Assembly (NCBI GenBank): GCA_964611645.1
Contig: CAZTAO010000020.1
Span: 1-64,000 of the forward strand
Length of the DNA: 64,000 nucleotides
Direction: 5' to 3'
From: CAZTAO01 sp964611645
GTDB lineage: Bacteria; Armatimonadota; UBA5829
A program made the position numbers and the translations under genes. A model generated the notes under the pieces. The model ran no database searches, had not been told where the DNA came from, and was given only the letters and a program-made list of their open reading frames with translations. This document shows, piece after piece, positions 42,327 to 50,495 of the stretch; position 1 is the stretch's first letter, and each line of letters opens with the position of its first letter.

Positions 42327-42704
42327 CTAGTTTACTATTCTCTTTATCGTCAGGGTCGCGCTGCTGAAATTCAGAAGCAGCCCGACTTTCGCCCCAGTTG
42401 CTCGGAGGTAGGATCTCACCTGAGCATAGTGAACATCCTCGAGTGCTTTCACTGCCTTGAGTTCTAGAACGAGGGCGTCTCCCACCATTATGTCGAGAAC
42501 ATGATTGCCCACGATCCTCCCGTCGTAGAAGACAGTGATCTGCTTCTGTGTCTCAAAGAGTATCCGGCGCTTCGCAAGCTCTATACACAATGCGTTCTCG
42601 TAGACTGACTCGAGGAATCCCGGCCCTAGCCGCTTATGCACCTCAATGGCCGCAGCTATGACTTCCTTGCTGCCATCCTCAAACTCAATACCTTTTCCGT
42701 CCTC
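42327..42704 (-). CDS. GxxExxY protein, predicted PD-(D/E)XK nuclease (PDDEXK_3)
   Basis: The core is GPGFLESVYENAL (the GxxExxY motif), then the nuclease signature Asp in HVLDIMVGD and ExK in LVLELKAVKAL, which identify the PDDEXK_3 family. The first canonical start is GTG 42641 (104 residues), but the family's preceding helix (SKEVIAAAIEVHKRLG) is encoded in frame upstream, and the frame stays open through the repeat array to the leuC stop without an ATG, GTG or TTG. It therefore uses a non-standard start such as ATT, or is decayed; the start given is approximate. It is inserted between leuC and leuD and bracketed by inward-facing CACGAAA arrays. Function unknown. Confidence 0.7.
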   Translation of the reverse strand, partial: EDGKGIEFEDGSKEVIAAAIEVHKRLGPGFLESVYENALCIELAKRRILFETQKQITVFYDGRIVGNHVLDIMVGDALVLELKAVKALEDVHYAQVRSYLRATGAKVGLLLNFSSATLTIKRIVN

Positions 42705-42770
42705 TTTCGTGTTTTCCGTCTTTCGTGCTTTCGTGATTCCGTTCTCTAGTTCCTTTTCGTGATTCCGTCT
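42705..42770. repeat. CACGAAA array, right flank of the GxxExxY gene
   Basis: Inverted relative to the left array: TTTCGTG units at 42705-42711, 42721-42727 and 42729-42735, and another TTTTCGTG at 42754-42761, interleaved with CCGT(C/T)CT steps. It ends at the leuC stop codon and encodes, on the minus strand, the start-less N-terminal extension of the GxxExxY frame. Confidence 0.75.
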
Positions 42771-42771
42771 T

Positions 42772-44034
42772 CTATTTCAGTTCCTCAGGGCTGGCTAGTC
42801 TTCCCAGTATCGCGGATGCGGCGGCTACTGCTGGGCCGGCCAGGTATACTTCTGATTGAACGTGGCCCATTCTGCCTACGAAGTTTCGGTTGGTTGTGGC
42901 GACTGAGCGCTCGCCTGCCGCCAGCACTCCCATGTGACCGCCGAGGCAGGGGCCGCAGGTCGGGGTGCTTACCGCCCCACCCGCTTCCACGAATATCTGC
43001 GTCAGCCCCTCTTTGATCGCCTGCAGGTATATCTCCTGGGTGGCGGGGATGACTATCAGCCGCACATCCGGGTGAACCTGATGGCCCTTAATAACTCCAG
43101 CCGCTATCCGAAGGTCTTCGATGCGGCCGTTGGTACAAGAGCCTATCACCGACTGGTCTATCCGCACATCCACGCATTCGCTGATGGGCTTGGCGTTCTC
43201 CGGCAGATGCGGGAAGCTGACTTGCGGCTCCATCTTGGACACATCGATCTCGATGATGTCTTTGTATTCGGCGTCGTCATCGCTATTGTATATAGCGAAC
43301 TTGCGCTTGGCTCTGCCCTGAACGTAGCTCAGAGTCTTGGCGTCCGGGGCCATAATACCGTTTTTCGCGCCTGCCTCGATGGCCATATTGCACATGGTGA
43401 AGCGGCCAGCCATGTCCAGATCGTCGATAGCCTCGCCAGTGAACTCCATCGATGAGTACAGCGCGCCGTCCACGCCTATCTTGCCGATGGTGTAGAGGAT
43501 CAGGTCCTTGCCGCCGACCCACTTGGGCATTTTGCCGGTGTAGACAAACTTGATCTGCTCCGGCACCTTCAGCCAGGTCTCGCCAACCGCCATCGCGCAG
43601 CCCAGGTCGGTGCTTCCGACCCCGGTCGAGAACGCTCCCAAAGCGCCGTAGGTGCAGGTATGGGAGTCTGCGCCGATGATGGCATCACCCGGCAGCACCA
43701 GGCCCTCATCAGGCAGCAGAGTATGCTCAATACCCATCTTCCCAATCTCGAAGAACCAGGTGATATTGTGCTTCCTGGCAAAGTCGCGCAGTATCTTCAC
43801 CAACTCCGCCGACTTGATGTCTTTGTTGGGGGTCGAGTGGTCAGGCACCAGGGCGATTCTGTCTTTGTCCCAGACTGTCGCTGCTCCCAGCTTCTCGAAC
43901 TCCCGAATGGCGATAGGCGCAGTGATATCATTCCCCAGCACCATGTCCAGCTTCACCGTGATCAGTTCCCCCGGCTCCACCCTCTCCTGACCGCAATGCG
44001 CCGCCAGTATCTTTTGTGTGATTGTTTGTTTCAT
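42772..44034 (-). CDS. leuC: 3-isopropylmalate dehydratase large subunit
   Basis: 420 residues, the shorter archaeal-type LeuC/homoaconitase form. The [4Fe-4S] aconitase cysteines lie in IGSCTNGRI and TPTCGPCLGGHMG; GADSHTCTYGALGAFSTGVGSTD is the family active-site stretch. It matches the short LeuD type. It lies downstream of two small membrane protein genes, and upstream of the repeat-flanked insertion. Confidence 0.95.
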   Translation of the reverse strand: MKQTITQKILAAHCGQERVEPGELITVKLDMVLGNDITAPIAIREFEKLGAATVWDKDRIALVPDHSTPNKDIKSAELVKILRDFARKHNITWFFEIGKMGIEHTLLPDEGLVLPGDAIIGADSHTCTYGALGAFSTGVGSTDLGCAMAVGETWLKVPEQIKFVYTGKMPKWVGGKDLILYTIGKIGVDGALYSSMEFTGEAIDDLDMAGRFTMCNMAIEAGAKNGIMAPDAKTLSYVQGRAKRKFAIYNSDDDAEYKDIIEIDVSKMEPQVSFPHLPENAKPISECVDVRIDQSVIGSCTNGRIEDLRIAAGVIKGHQVHPDVRLIVIPATQEIYLQAIKEGLTQIFVEAGGAVSTPTCGPCLGGHMGVLAAGERSVATTNRNFVGRMGHVQSEVYLAGPAVAAASAILGRLASPEELK

Positions 44035-44064
44035 TTAGACTCCTCTTTCGATATTCCGGTAGTG

Positions 44065-44478
44065 TTAGCGGTTCACTCCCACACCACGTGATCGCCAACG
44101 TCCGATACTCTTACCTAGGTAAAACCAGGGCATAGTCGCCGCAGCAAAAACGGCGAGTTCCACGATCAGCCCGACTACATTTCGTGGCTGACGCATAAAA
44201 AATGAGGCGACAGGAATGACAACTATGAACCAAATCAGGCCGTTTGTGACCGCGCTGCGAGCTGTAGGTGTCCAGCCAGAATCACTCCAATGCAAGCCGA
44301 TAAGAAAACTGGTCACGGCAAAAAGCAACAGTATTCCGATCATCATAATATACGGCGCATAGGCAGGAAGCACAACCGCCACCACTGCTGTCGGAACAGC
44401 GAACGCCGCAAAATACAGAAGCATTTGTACTGTAGGATTGCCCTTGCCCGCGCCAACACCCGCATCATTCTCGCCCAT
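44065..44478 (-). CDS. Hypothetical membrane protein
   Basis: 137 residues with four predicted membrane helices (LLYFAAFAVPTAVVAVVLPAY; YIMMIGILLLFAVTSFLIGL; NGLIWFIVVIPVASFF; VGLIVELAVFAAATMPWFYL) after a Gly/Asn-rich N-terminus. I do not recognise it. Embedded in the ilv/leu cluster between leuA and leuC, downstream of another small membrane gene across a hairpin; no evidence of transport function. Confidence 0.7.
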   Translation of the reverse strand: MGENDAGVGAGKGNPTVQMLLYFAAFAVPTAVVAVVLPAYAPYIMMIGILLLFAVTSFLIGLHWSDSGWTPTARSAVTNGLIWFIVVIPVASFFMRQPRNVVGLIVELAVFAAATMPWFYLGKSIGRWRSRGVGVNR

Positions 44479-44520
44479 CTTGGACCCTCCAACTAGCTAA
44501 TCGTCGATTGCTACGCCCTG

Positions 44521-44550
44521 ATGGGTGGCGATTCGGAAATCGCCACCCAT
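44521..44550. repeat. Perfect palindrome, second copy of the groEL-terminator stem
   Basis: A 13-bp stem ATGGGTGGCGATT / AATCGCCACCCAT with CGGA loop. The same sequence, one base changed, forms the stem at 937-965. No T-run follows in either direction, so it is more likely a dispersed palindrome or processing hairpin than a terminator. Confidence 0.75.
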
Positions 44551-44562
44551 CGATGATGGTCC

Positions 44563-44946
44563 TCACCGACTGAACACCCTGCTCCTCGACATGTAGAGCA
44601 CGACTCCCTCTACAATGAAACCGAACAGAGGGAAGACCACCACTGCCCACAGGAAATTGGCTGTTGCGCCCACTAACACTATAGTCCCGGCAGCCAGAAC
44701 GCCCGCATAGATCATGGCTAGTCTGTAGGCCATGATTGGCCGCAGCACCCCCAACACAGTCAGTATCAGCGACGGCAGTGCGCCAATAGCCAGAATCCAG
44801 TACCCTAGGTCGGGTCCTATTTCATTCTGTGCTACAGGCCTCGCCAGCAAGCAGCCCCACGCTGTCAGAATAACCGTGTAGAAGACGTGCCAACCAACGA
44901 ACTTCCTATCGAACCGTGGCCTCGCGGCCTGTTCCACGCTTTCCAT
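44563..44946 (-). CDS. Hypothetical membrane protein
   Basis: 127 residues with about four helices (VGWHVFYTVILTAWGCLLA; YWILAIGALPSLILTVLGVL; LAMIYAGVLAAGTIVLVGA; LWAVVVFPLFGFIVEGVVLYM). Not recognised. It starts 13 bp after the leuA stop and is probably cotranscribed with it. No signature residues. Confidence 0.7.
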   Translation of the reverse strand: MESVEQAARPRFDRKFVGWHVFYTVILTAWGCLLARPVAQNEIGPDLGYWILAIGALPSLILTVLGVLRPIMAYRLAMIYAGVLAAGTIVLVGATANFLWAVVVFPLFGFIVEGVVLYMSRSRVFSR

Positions 44947-44959
44947 TGCAGGTCCTTCC

Positions 44960-46516
44960 CTACAGCGTCACCTTCTCAACTCCGCTGTCGCCGTTTTCTC
45001 GTCTTTCTTGCTGGTAGACCAGCTTGTTGATCGCGTTGATGTAGGCTTTGGCGCTGGCTTCCACTATGTCCAGGCTGGTGCCGTGGCCGGTGTATATCCT
45101 GTCCTGGTCGCTGATCATCTTCACCGTCACATCAGCCAGCGCGTCCGTGCCGCCGGTGACCGACTTCACGGTGTAGTCCGCCAGGGTATACTTGGCGCTG
45201 ACCATCTTGTCGATTGTCTTGTATACCGCGTCCACGGAGCCGACGCCCATGCCTGCCTTTATCGTGTCGCCATCGGCCGTCTTCAGCCTTATAGTGGCAG
45301 TTGACACACCTTCCAGCGTGGTCATTACCGTCATGTAGCTCAGTTCGTACTTGGTTGGCGCGGTGTAGACCTCGTCCGCCACTATGGCCTCGATGTCCTC
45401 GTCGAAGATCTCTTTCTTCCGGTCTGCCAGTTCCTTGAACCGCACGAACGCCTTGTCCAGGTCAGCCTTGCTCAGATGGAATCCCAGAGTCTTCAGCCGC
45501 TCCTCGAACGCGTGCCGGCCGGAATGCTTGCCCAGGACCAGTTTGGTCTCTGTGAAGCCGACAGACTCAGCATCCATGATCTCGTATGTCCGGCGGTCTT
45601 GCAGGACTCCGTGCTGGTGAATGCCGGCTTCGTGTCGGAACGCGTTAGCGCCGACTATGGCCTTGTTCACCTGCACATCAAGCCCCGTGATGTTGCTGAC
45701 CAGCCTGCTGGCGGGGATAATCTCCTTGGTGTAGACGCCGGTCTTCGCGCCGTAGATGTCCGCGCGAGTGTTCAGCGACATAACCACTTCTTCCAGAGAG
45801 CAGTTCCCCGCGCGCTCGCCGATGCCGTTGATAGTACACTCCACCTGCCCCGCGCCCTCAGCCACCGCCGCCAGGGAGTTGGCGACAGCCAGCCCCAGGT
45901 CATTGTGGCAATGAACGCTGATGACGCAGTTCTTGATGTTGGGCACGCGCTTAAACAGGGTGGCGATCATTTTGCCGTATTCCTGAGGCACTCCGTACCC
46001 CACTGTGTCCGGCACGTTCACAACAGTCGCGCCCGCATCGATTACAGCCTCGACAACCTGGCACAGGTAGTCGATGTCGGACCGCGACGCGTCTTCTGCG
46101 GAGAACTCGACTTCTTCGCAGTAGCCTTTGGCGTGCTTGACTGCCGCAACTGCCAGCTCCAGAACCTGTTCCCGAGTCTTCTGCAGTTTCTTCTCGATGT
46201 GCAGGTCGCTGGTCGCGATGAACGTGTGGATTACCGGCTTCTTGGCATACTGCAGTGCTTCCCACGCGCGGTCGATGTCCTTGGTGCTCGCGCGGCACAG
46301 GCCAGCCACGGCCGGTCCCTTTATCATCTCCGAAACGGCCTTCACCGCCTCGAAATCGCCGATGGATGAGATAGGGAAGCCCGCCTCGATGACGTCGACT
46401 TTCAGCCTCGCCAGAGCGCGCGCAACTTCCAGCTTCTCAGCTATGTTCATGCTGGCTCCGGGGCACTGCTCCCCATCGCGCAGCGTGGTATCGAATATCC
46501 GTATTCGCCTTGCCAT
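44960..46516 (-). CDS. leuA: 2-isopropylmalate synthase
   Basis: About 518 residues; condenses acetyl-CoA with 2-oxoisovalerate, the first committed step to leucine. HMGL-like barrel with FDTTLRDGEQCPGASM, metal-binding HCHNDLGLAVAN and NGIGERAGN, then EAGIHQHGVLQ and a C-terminal LeuA regulatory domain (from about 395) that binds leucine. Citramalate synthase is possible but the length and RTYEIMDAESVG favour LeuA. ATG 46516 follows AGGAGG; the longer frame lacks support. Confidence 0.93.
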   Translation of the reverse strand: MARRIRIFDTTLRDGEQCPGASMNIAEKLEVARALARLKVDVIEAGFPISSIGDFEAVKAVSEMIKGPAVAGLCRASTKDIDRAWEALQYAKKPVIHTFIATSDLHIEKKLQKTREQVLELAVAAVKHAKGYCEEVEFSAEDASRSDIDYLCQVVEAVIDAGATVVNVPDTVGYGVPQEYGKMIATLFKRVPNIKNCVISVHCHNDLGLAVANSLAAVAEGAGQVECTINGIGERAGNCSLEEVVMSLNTRADIYGAKTGVYTKEIIPASRLVSNITGLDVQVNKAIVGANAFRHEAGIHQHGVLQDRRTYEIMDAESVGFTETKLVLGKHSGRHAFEERLKTLGFHLSKADLDKAFVRFKELADRKKEIFDEDIEAIVADEVYTAPTKYELSYMTVMTTLEGVSTATIRLKTADGDTIKAGMGVGSVDAVYKTIDKMVSAKYTLADYTVKSVTGGTDALADVTVKMISDQDRIYTGHGTSLDIVEASAKAYINAINKLVYQQERRENGDSGVEKVTL

Positions 46517-46611
46517 TTTGTTTTCCTCCTGTTGAGAGGTTGTCGATAGGACACCCCTCACCCTGAGCCCTTTCGCAGCCCCGCTTCGCTAAGGGCTGCT
46601 TGCGGGCAGCG

Positions 46612-46632
46612 CCTCTCCCGCAAGGGGAGAGG
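46612..46632. repeat. CTCTCCC palindrome in the ilvC-leuA gap
   Basis: CCTCTCCC-GCAA-GGGGAGAGG hairpin. Similar palindromes occur at 50442, 60219 and 63960. A second, looser hairpin (AGCCCGGC..GCCGGGCT) lies at 46694-46721. No gene is seen in the 246-base gap. Confidence 0.65.
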
Positions 46633-46762
46633 GGACGACTTCATCGTCGCCCAAGCATCTTCTTCTGCGCACAGGCGTCCGGTACAAGTACAGCCCGGCA
46701 CACCTGGGGGCGCCGGGCTGTTGAGAGACTTTTCTTACTTCTCCGGTATTCTTACCGGGGGA

Positions 46763-47767
46763 TTAGCCCTTCTTGGTTTTGATCCAGGGCATCATCTCTC
46801 TGAGTCCAGCGCCTACTTCCTCTATAAGCTCGCGGTCGGCTCTCCTGCGGGACGCGTTGAGGGTGGCTTTCCTTGCCTGGTTCTCAAGGATCCACTCTCT
46901 CGCGAACTCGCCGGACTGGATCTCCTCAAGGATAATCCGCATCTCGTCCTTCACGTCCTCGGTCACCACTCTTGGCCCGCGGGTGTAGTCGCCATACTCG
47001 GCAGTGTTGCTGATCGAGTATCTCATGTAGCTCATGCCGCCCTCATACATGAGGTCGACGATAAGCTTGAGCTCGTGCAAGCACTCAAAGTACGCGATCT
47101 CAGGCTGGTAGCCGGCTTCCACGAGAATATCGAAGCCCGCCTTCACAAGCGCGGTAGCTCCACCGCAAAGCACGGCCTGCTCGCCGAAGAGGTCCGTCTC
47201 GGTCTCTTCCTCGAAAGTCGTCTCAAGTATGCCGACCTTCGCAGCGCCGATTCCCTTGCCGTAAGCAAGCGCGATGTCCTTGGCCTTACCACTGGCATCC
47301 TGATAGATAGCGATCAGCGCGGGAACTCCGGCGCCTTCGGTGTAGACTCTGCGCACCAGGTGGCCAGGGCCTTTGGGCGCAACCATGATCACGTCCACGT
47401 TCTTGGGCGGGATTATCTGGCCGAAGTGGATGTTGAAGCCGTGCGAGAAGATCAGCACCTTGCCGGCTGTCAGATTCGCTTCGACTTCGTTCTTGTACAC
47501 TATCGGCTGGGTTTCGTCCTCGGTAAGTATCTGGATCAGGTCGGCCTGCTTGCTGGCCTCCGACGCGGACACGGGCTTGAAGCCGTGCTCGATGGCTATC
47601 TTCCAGTTATCGCTCCCAGGGAGATCAGAAACAATCACTTCAACTCCGCTGTCGCGCAGGTTCTGAGCCTGGGCATGGCCCTGGCTTCCGTAGCCAATGA
47701 TCGCTACTTTCTTTCCCTTGAGTAAGTCCAGATTCGCGTCTTTGTCGTAATACACTTTTGCCGGCAT
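46763..47767 (-). CDS. ilvC: Ketol-acid reductoisomerase
   Basis: 334 residues, the class I (short) form; Mg2+ and NAD(P)H-dependent isomeroreduction of acetolactate. Rossmann motif IGYGSQGHAQAQNLRDSG, then catalytic DVIMVAPKGPGH, KDIALAYGKGIG, ETTFEEETETDLFGEQ, and YECLHELKLIVDLMYEGG-like helices. TGGAGG precedes ATG 47767. It is encoded between the 110-residue membrane protein and leuA. Confidence 0.96.
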   Translation of the reverse strand: MPAKVYYDKDANLDLLKGKKVAIIGYGSQGHAQAQNLRDSGVEVIVSDLPGSDNWKIAIEHGFKPVSASEASKQADLIQILTEDETQPIVYKNEVEANLTAGKVLIFSHGFNIHFGQIIPPKNVDVIMVAPKGPGHLVRRVYTEGAGVPALIAIYQDASGKAKDIALAYGKGIGAAKVGILETTFEEETETDLFGEQAVLCGGATALVKAGFDILVEAGYQPEIAYFECLHELKLIVDLMYEGGMSYMRYSISNTAEYGDYTRGPRVVTEDVKDEMRIILEEIQSGEFAREWILENQARKATLNASRRRADRELIEEVGAGLREMMPWIKTKKG

Positions 47768-47828
47768 GTTTTTCCTCCATTGGATTGCATTGGCGCTCTA
47801 ATACCAATGACTTGGTTGTTTTTTGCTG

Positions 47829-48161
47829 CTAGAGTTTCTTCTCGCTGTACCACTTTGCCGCTTTCGACACGGCAACACCAAGCGCCGCTCCCAGCAGCGC
47901 AAACAAACATAATCGGGCAAGCAAGCCTGGCGCAGAGTCAAAGCCGACCGCGTCAGTGAAAGCGTTGTGAGCTATCCACAACACAAAGACCAACGTGCCG
48001 CTCAACCCGAGCGCCAGTCCTGCCACCATTCCTCTCGCCAAAGACCGCCTGACCGCGCCAACAACTGCACCCGCAGCTAATCCCACGACAGGCCCCAGCA
48101 CGGCCAGCCAAACCAAAGCGATATTGACTGTGTTTTCGTCAACCAGTTGTTTCAACTTCAT
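47829..48161 (-). CDS. Hypothetical small membrane protein
   Basis: 110 residues with three membrane helices (IALVWLAVLGPVVGLAAGAVVGAV; MVAGLALGLSGTLVFVLWIAHNAF; LARLCLFALLGAALGVAVSKAA). It overlaps the ilvN 3' end by 23 bp. Unknown function. One of three small membrane proteins in the ilv/leu cluster; a transport or membrane-sensing role is only a guess. Confidence 0.65.
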   Translation of the reverse strand: MKLKQLVDENTVNIALVWLAVLGPVVGLAAGAVVGAVRRSLARGMVAGLALGLSGTLVFVLWIAHNAFTDAVGFDSAPGLLARLCLFALLGAALGVAVSKAAKWYSEKKL

Positions 48162-48669
48162 CCAGCGCCGTTCGCGCTCCTCGTGACATGGCTATCTTGC
48201 CCGTGCGGACAACTTCTCGTATGCCGTACGGGTTCAGCATCGACTCGATGGCGTCGATCTTGTCGACGTTACCGGTCACCTCGATGGTGAATGTAGTATC
48301 GCTCACGTCGATAATCTTCGCGCGGAAGATGTCGACGATCTGCATTATCTCCATCCGGTTGTTCGCGACCGCGTTGACCTTGATCATCGCCAGTTCGCGC
48401 TCCAGGATCGGGATCTCGCTGTAGTCGATGACGTTGATCACGTCGATGAGTTTGTCCGTCTGCTTGCTGATCTGCTCCAGCACGGCGTCATCGCCACTGA
48501 CCACGATAGTCATGCGGCTGATGCTCGGGTCGTTGGTGATGCTCACCGCGAGGGACTCTATGTTGAACCCACGTCTGGCGTACAGCCCCGAGACTCTGGC
48601 TAACACACCGGGTTTGTTCACAACCAGCGCGGTAATGGTATGCTGCATTTTTCTGCCGTTACTGCCCAT
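48139..48669 (-). CDS. ilvN: Acetolactate synthase regulatory subunit
   Basis: About 176 residues; ACT-domain subunit that confers valine feedback on IlvB. N-terminal ACT domain (NKPGVLARVSGLYARRGFNIESLAV), then the C-terminal ALS_ss domain (NRMEIMQIVDIFRAKIIDV, YGIREVVRTGKIAMSRG). Start: ATG 48669 lies 6 nt after GGAGG, while ATG 48675 abuts it; both overlap the ilvB stop. Confidence 0.95.
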   Translation of the reverse strand: MGSNGRKMQHTITALVVNKPGVLARVSGLYARRGFNIESLAVSITNDPSISRMTIVVSGDDAVLEQISKQTDKLIDVINVIDYSEIPILERELAMIKVNAVANNRMEIMQIVDIFRAKIIDVSDTTFTIEVTGNVDKIDAIESMLNPYGIREVVRTGKIAMSRGARTALDEVETTG

Positions 48670-50362
48670 TTCCATCCTCCTGGCCCGGTCTGTTGACCAT
48701 CATTTCCTCAATGCTTCCGCCCGCCGGTATCATCGGGAACACGTTTTCCTCAGGCGAGGTCCTGAAATCCATCAGCACCGGCCGGTCGTTGATCTCCATC
48801 GACCGCCTCAGCGCAGGCTCAACATCCGACATCTTTTCGATAGTGATGCCGACCGCCCCGTACGCCTCAGCCAACTTCTCGAAATTCGGCTGGTGGGATA
48901 TATCCACTCCTGAGTAACGCTTGCCCCAGAACAGGTCCTGCCACTGCCTCACCATACCCAGGAAGCCGTTGTTCAGCAGCACGATCTTGATCGGCAGCTT
49001 GTGCTCCACGGCCGGAGCCAGTTCCTGCAGGGTCATCTGGAACCCGCCGTCCCCGCAGATGACGAACACCTGCCGGTCCGGGCAGCCGACCTGCGCGCCA
49101 AATGCCGCCGGGAAGCCATACCCCATCGTGCCTAAGCCGCCACTCGACAGAAACGTCCTCGGTGTCCGCGTCTTATAGAACAGAGCGGCCCACATCTGGT
49201 TCTGGCCTACGTCTGTAACCACAATGGCATCGTCGTTGGCCATCTCAGACAGCATGTTGACTACACACTGCGGCATTATGCAGCTATCATCCACCGGACA
49301 CACCAGCGCGTAGTCCTTGCGCCACTGCATGATCTGCTCGTTCCAGTCGCTCTCCGGCTTGGGCTGGACCCTCTCCGTCAGCATTGCCAGCGCCCGCTTG
49401 CAGTTGCCTATAATCGACACATCCACGTGGACAGTCTTGCCGATCTCGGCCGGGTCAACGTCCATGTGGATCACTTTCGCCTTCTTGGCGAACGCCGCCA
49501 GCTTACCGGTGACCCTGTCGTCGAACCTGGCGCCCACCGCTATCAGCAGGTCGCACTCGTGGACCGCGTGGTTGGCGTAGGCTGTTCCGTGCATCCCCAG
49601 CATCCCCAGAGAGTGCGGATGGTTCTCCGATATCGCGCCTTTTCCCAGCAGCGTGTTGGCAACCAGGATATGGGTCTTCTCCGAGAGCTTTGTCAGTTCC
49701 TCTGATGCCCCCGCCGATATGACTCCACCGCCCGCGTAGAGCACCGGCCTCTCGGCCTTGGCTATCAGTTCGGCAGCCGCTTCTATGTCGGCAGTCTTGA
49801 TCTCGCGATACGGGACGTATCCCCTCACCGACACTTCCTTCACCGGCTGGTAGTCTACACTCTGCAGCGACACGTCCATCGGTATATCCACCAGCACGGG
49901 GCCAGGTCGGCCGGTCGTGGCAATGTACATCGCCTCGGCAATGGTCCTTGCCAGGTCTGCGGCGTCTTTCACCAGGAAGTTGTGCTTGGTAATGGGCATC
50001 GTTATGCCGGTTGTGTCTGCTTCCTGGAAAGCGTCCTTACCCAGCGCTATGGTCCGCACCTGCCCGGTAACCGCCAGCATTGGAATGGAGTCCATGTAGG
50101 CATTGGCCAGTCCTGTTACCAGGTTGGTCGCGCCTGGGCCGGACGTGGCAAAACACACACCCAGCTTGCCGGTTGCCCGAGAGTAACCCTCGGCGGCGTG
50201 CGCGGCGCCCTGCTCGTGGCGCATTAGTATGTTGCGCAGGTCGTGCGCCTCATACAATGCGTCGTAGATGGGGATCATCACCCCACCCGGTATTCCGAAT
50301 ATCACTTCCACCCCGCCGTCCACCAGGGAACGGATCAAGGCTTGTGCACCTGTCATTTTCAC
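48659..50362 (-). CDS. ilvB: Acetolactate synthase catalytic subunit
   Basis: 567 residues; thiamine diphosphate-dependent condensation of pyruvate units. TPP-enzyme domains: the Pyr domain with catalytic Glu in LMRHEQGAAHAAEGYSRATG, the FAD-binding middle domain, and the PP domain with GDGGFQMTLQELA and NNGFLGMVRQWQ. GTG 50362 or ATG 50356 are possible starts. The gene lies about 130 bp downstream of ilvD across a palindromic repeat. Confidence 0.96.
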   Translation of the reverse strand: MKMTGAQALIRSLVDGGVEVIFGIPGGVMIPIYDALYEAHDLRNILMRHEQGAAHAAEGYSRATGKLGVCFATSGPGATNLVTGLANAYMDSIPMLAVTGQVRTIALGKDAFQEADTTGITMPITKHNFLVKDAADLARTIAEAMYIATTGRPGPVLVDIPMDVSLQSVDYQPVKEVSVRGYVPYREIKTADIEAAAELIAKAERPVLYAGGGVISAGASEELTKLSEKTHILVANTLLGKGAISENHPHSLGMLGMHGTAYANHAVHECDLLIAVGARFDDRVTGKLAAFAKKAKVIHMDVDPAEIGKTVHVDVSIIGNCKRALAMLTERVQPKPESDWNEQIMQWRKDYALVCPVDDSCIMPQCVVNMLSEMANDDAIVVTDVGQNQMWAALFYKTRTPRTFLSSGGLGTMGYGFPAAFGAQVGCPDRQVFVICGDGGFQMTLQELAPAVEHKLPIKIVLLNNGFLGMVRQWQDLFWGKRYSGVDISHQPNFEKLAEAYGAVGITIEKMSDVEPALRRSMEINDRPVLMDFRTSPEENVFPMIPAGGSIEEMMVNRPGQEDGNGQ

Positions 50363-50441
50363 TTTAGTCAGCCCTTTCTGTGCAAAAGTAGTGTTACCTG
50401 TGACAGTTCTATTGGAAGGTTATCTCTTCCCCTCACCCCAA

Positions 50442-50468
50442 CCCTCTCCCCGGATGCCGGGGAGAGGG
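50442..50468. repeat. Perfect palindrome CCCTCTCCCCGG / CCGGGGAGAGGG
   Basis: Two 12-bp arms with a 3-nt loop, between ilvD and ilvB, embedded in the phrase CCCTCACCCCAACCCTCTCC. One member of the CTCTCC dispersed hairpin set of this window. No T-run, so not a strong terminator. Confidence 0.75.
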
Positions 50469-50495
50469 AGCGTTTGGTCGACAGAACTGTTGCTG

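Noticed and set aside
42291..42770. CACGAAA arrays considered as a CRISPR
   Set aside because: Units are 7-8 bp, nearly contiguous and without regular spacers; no cas genes.
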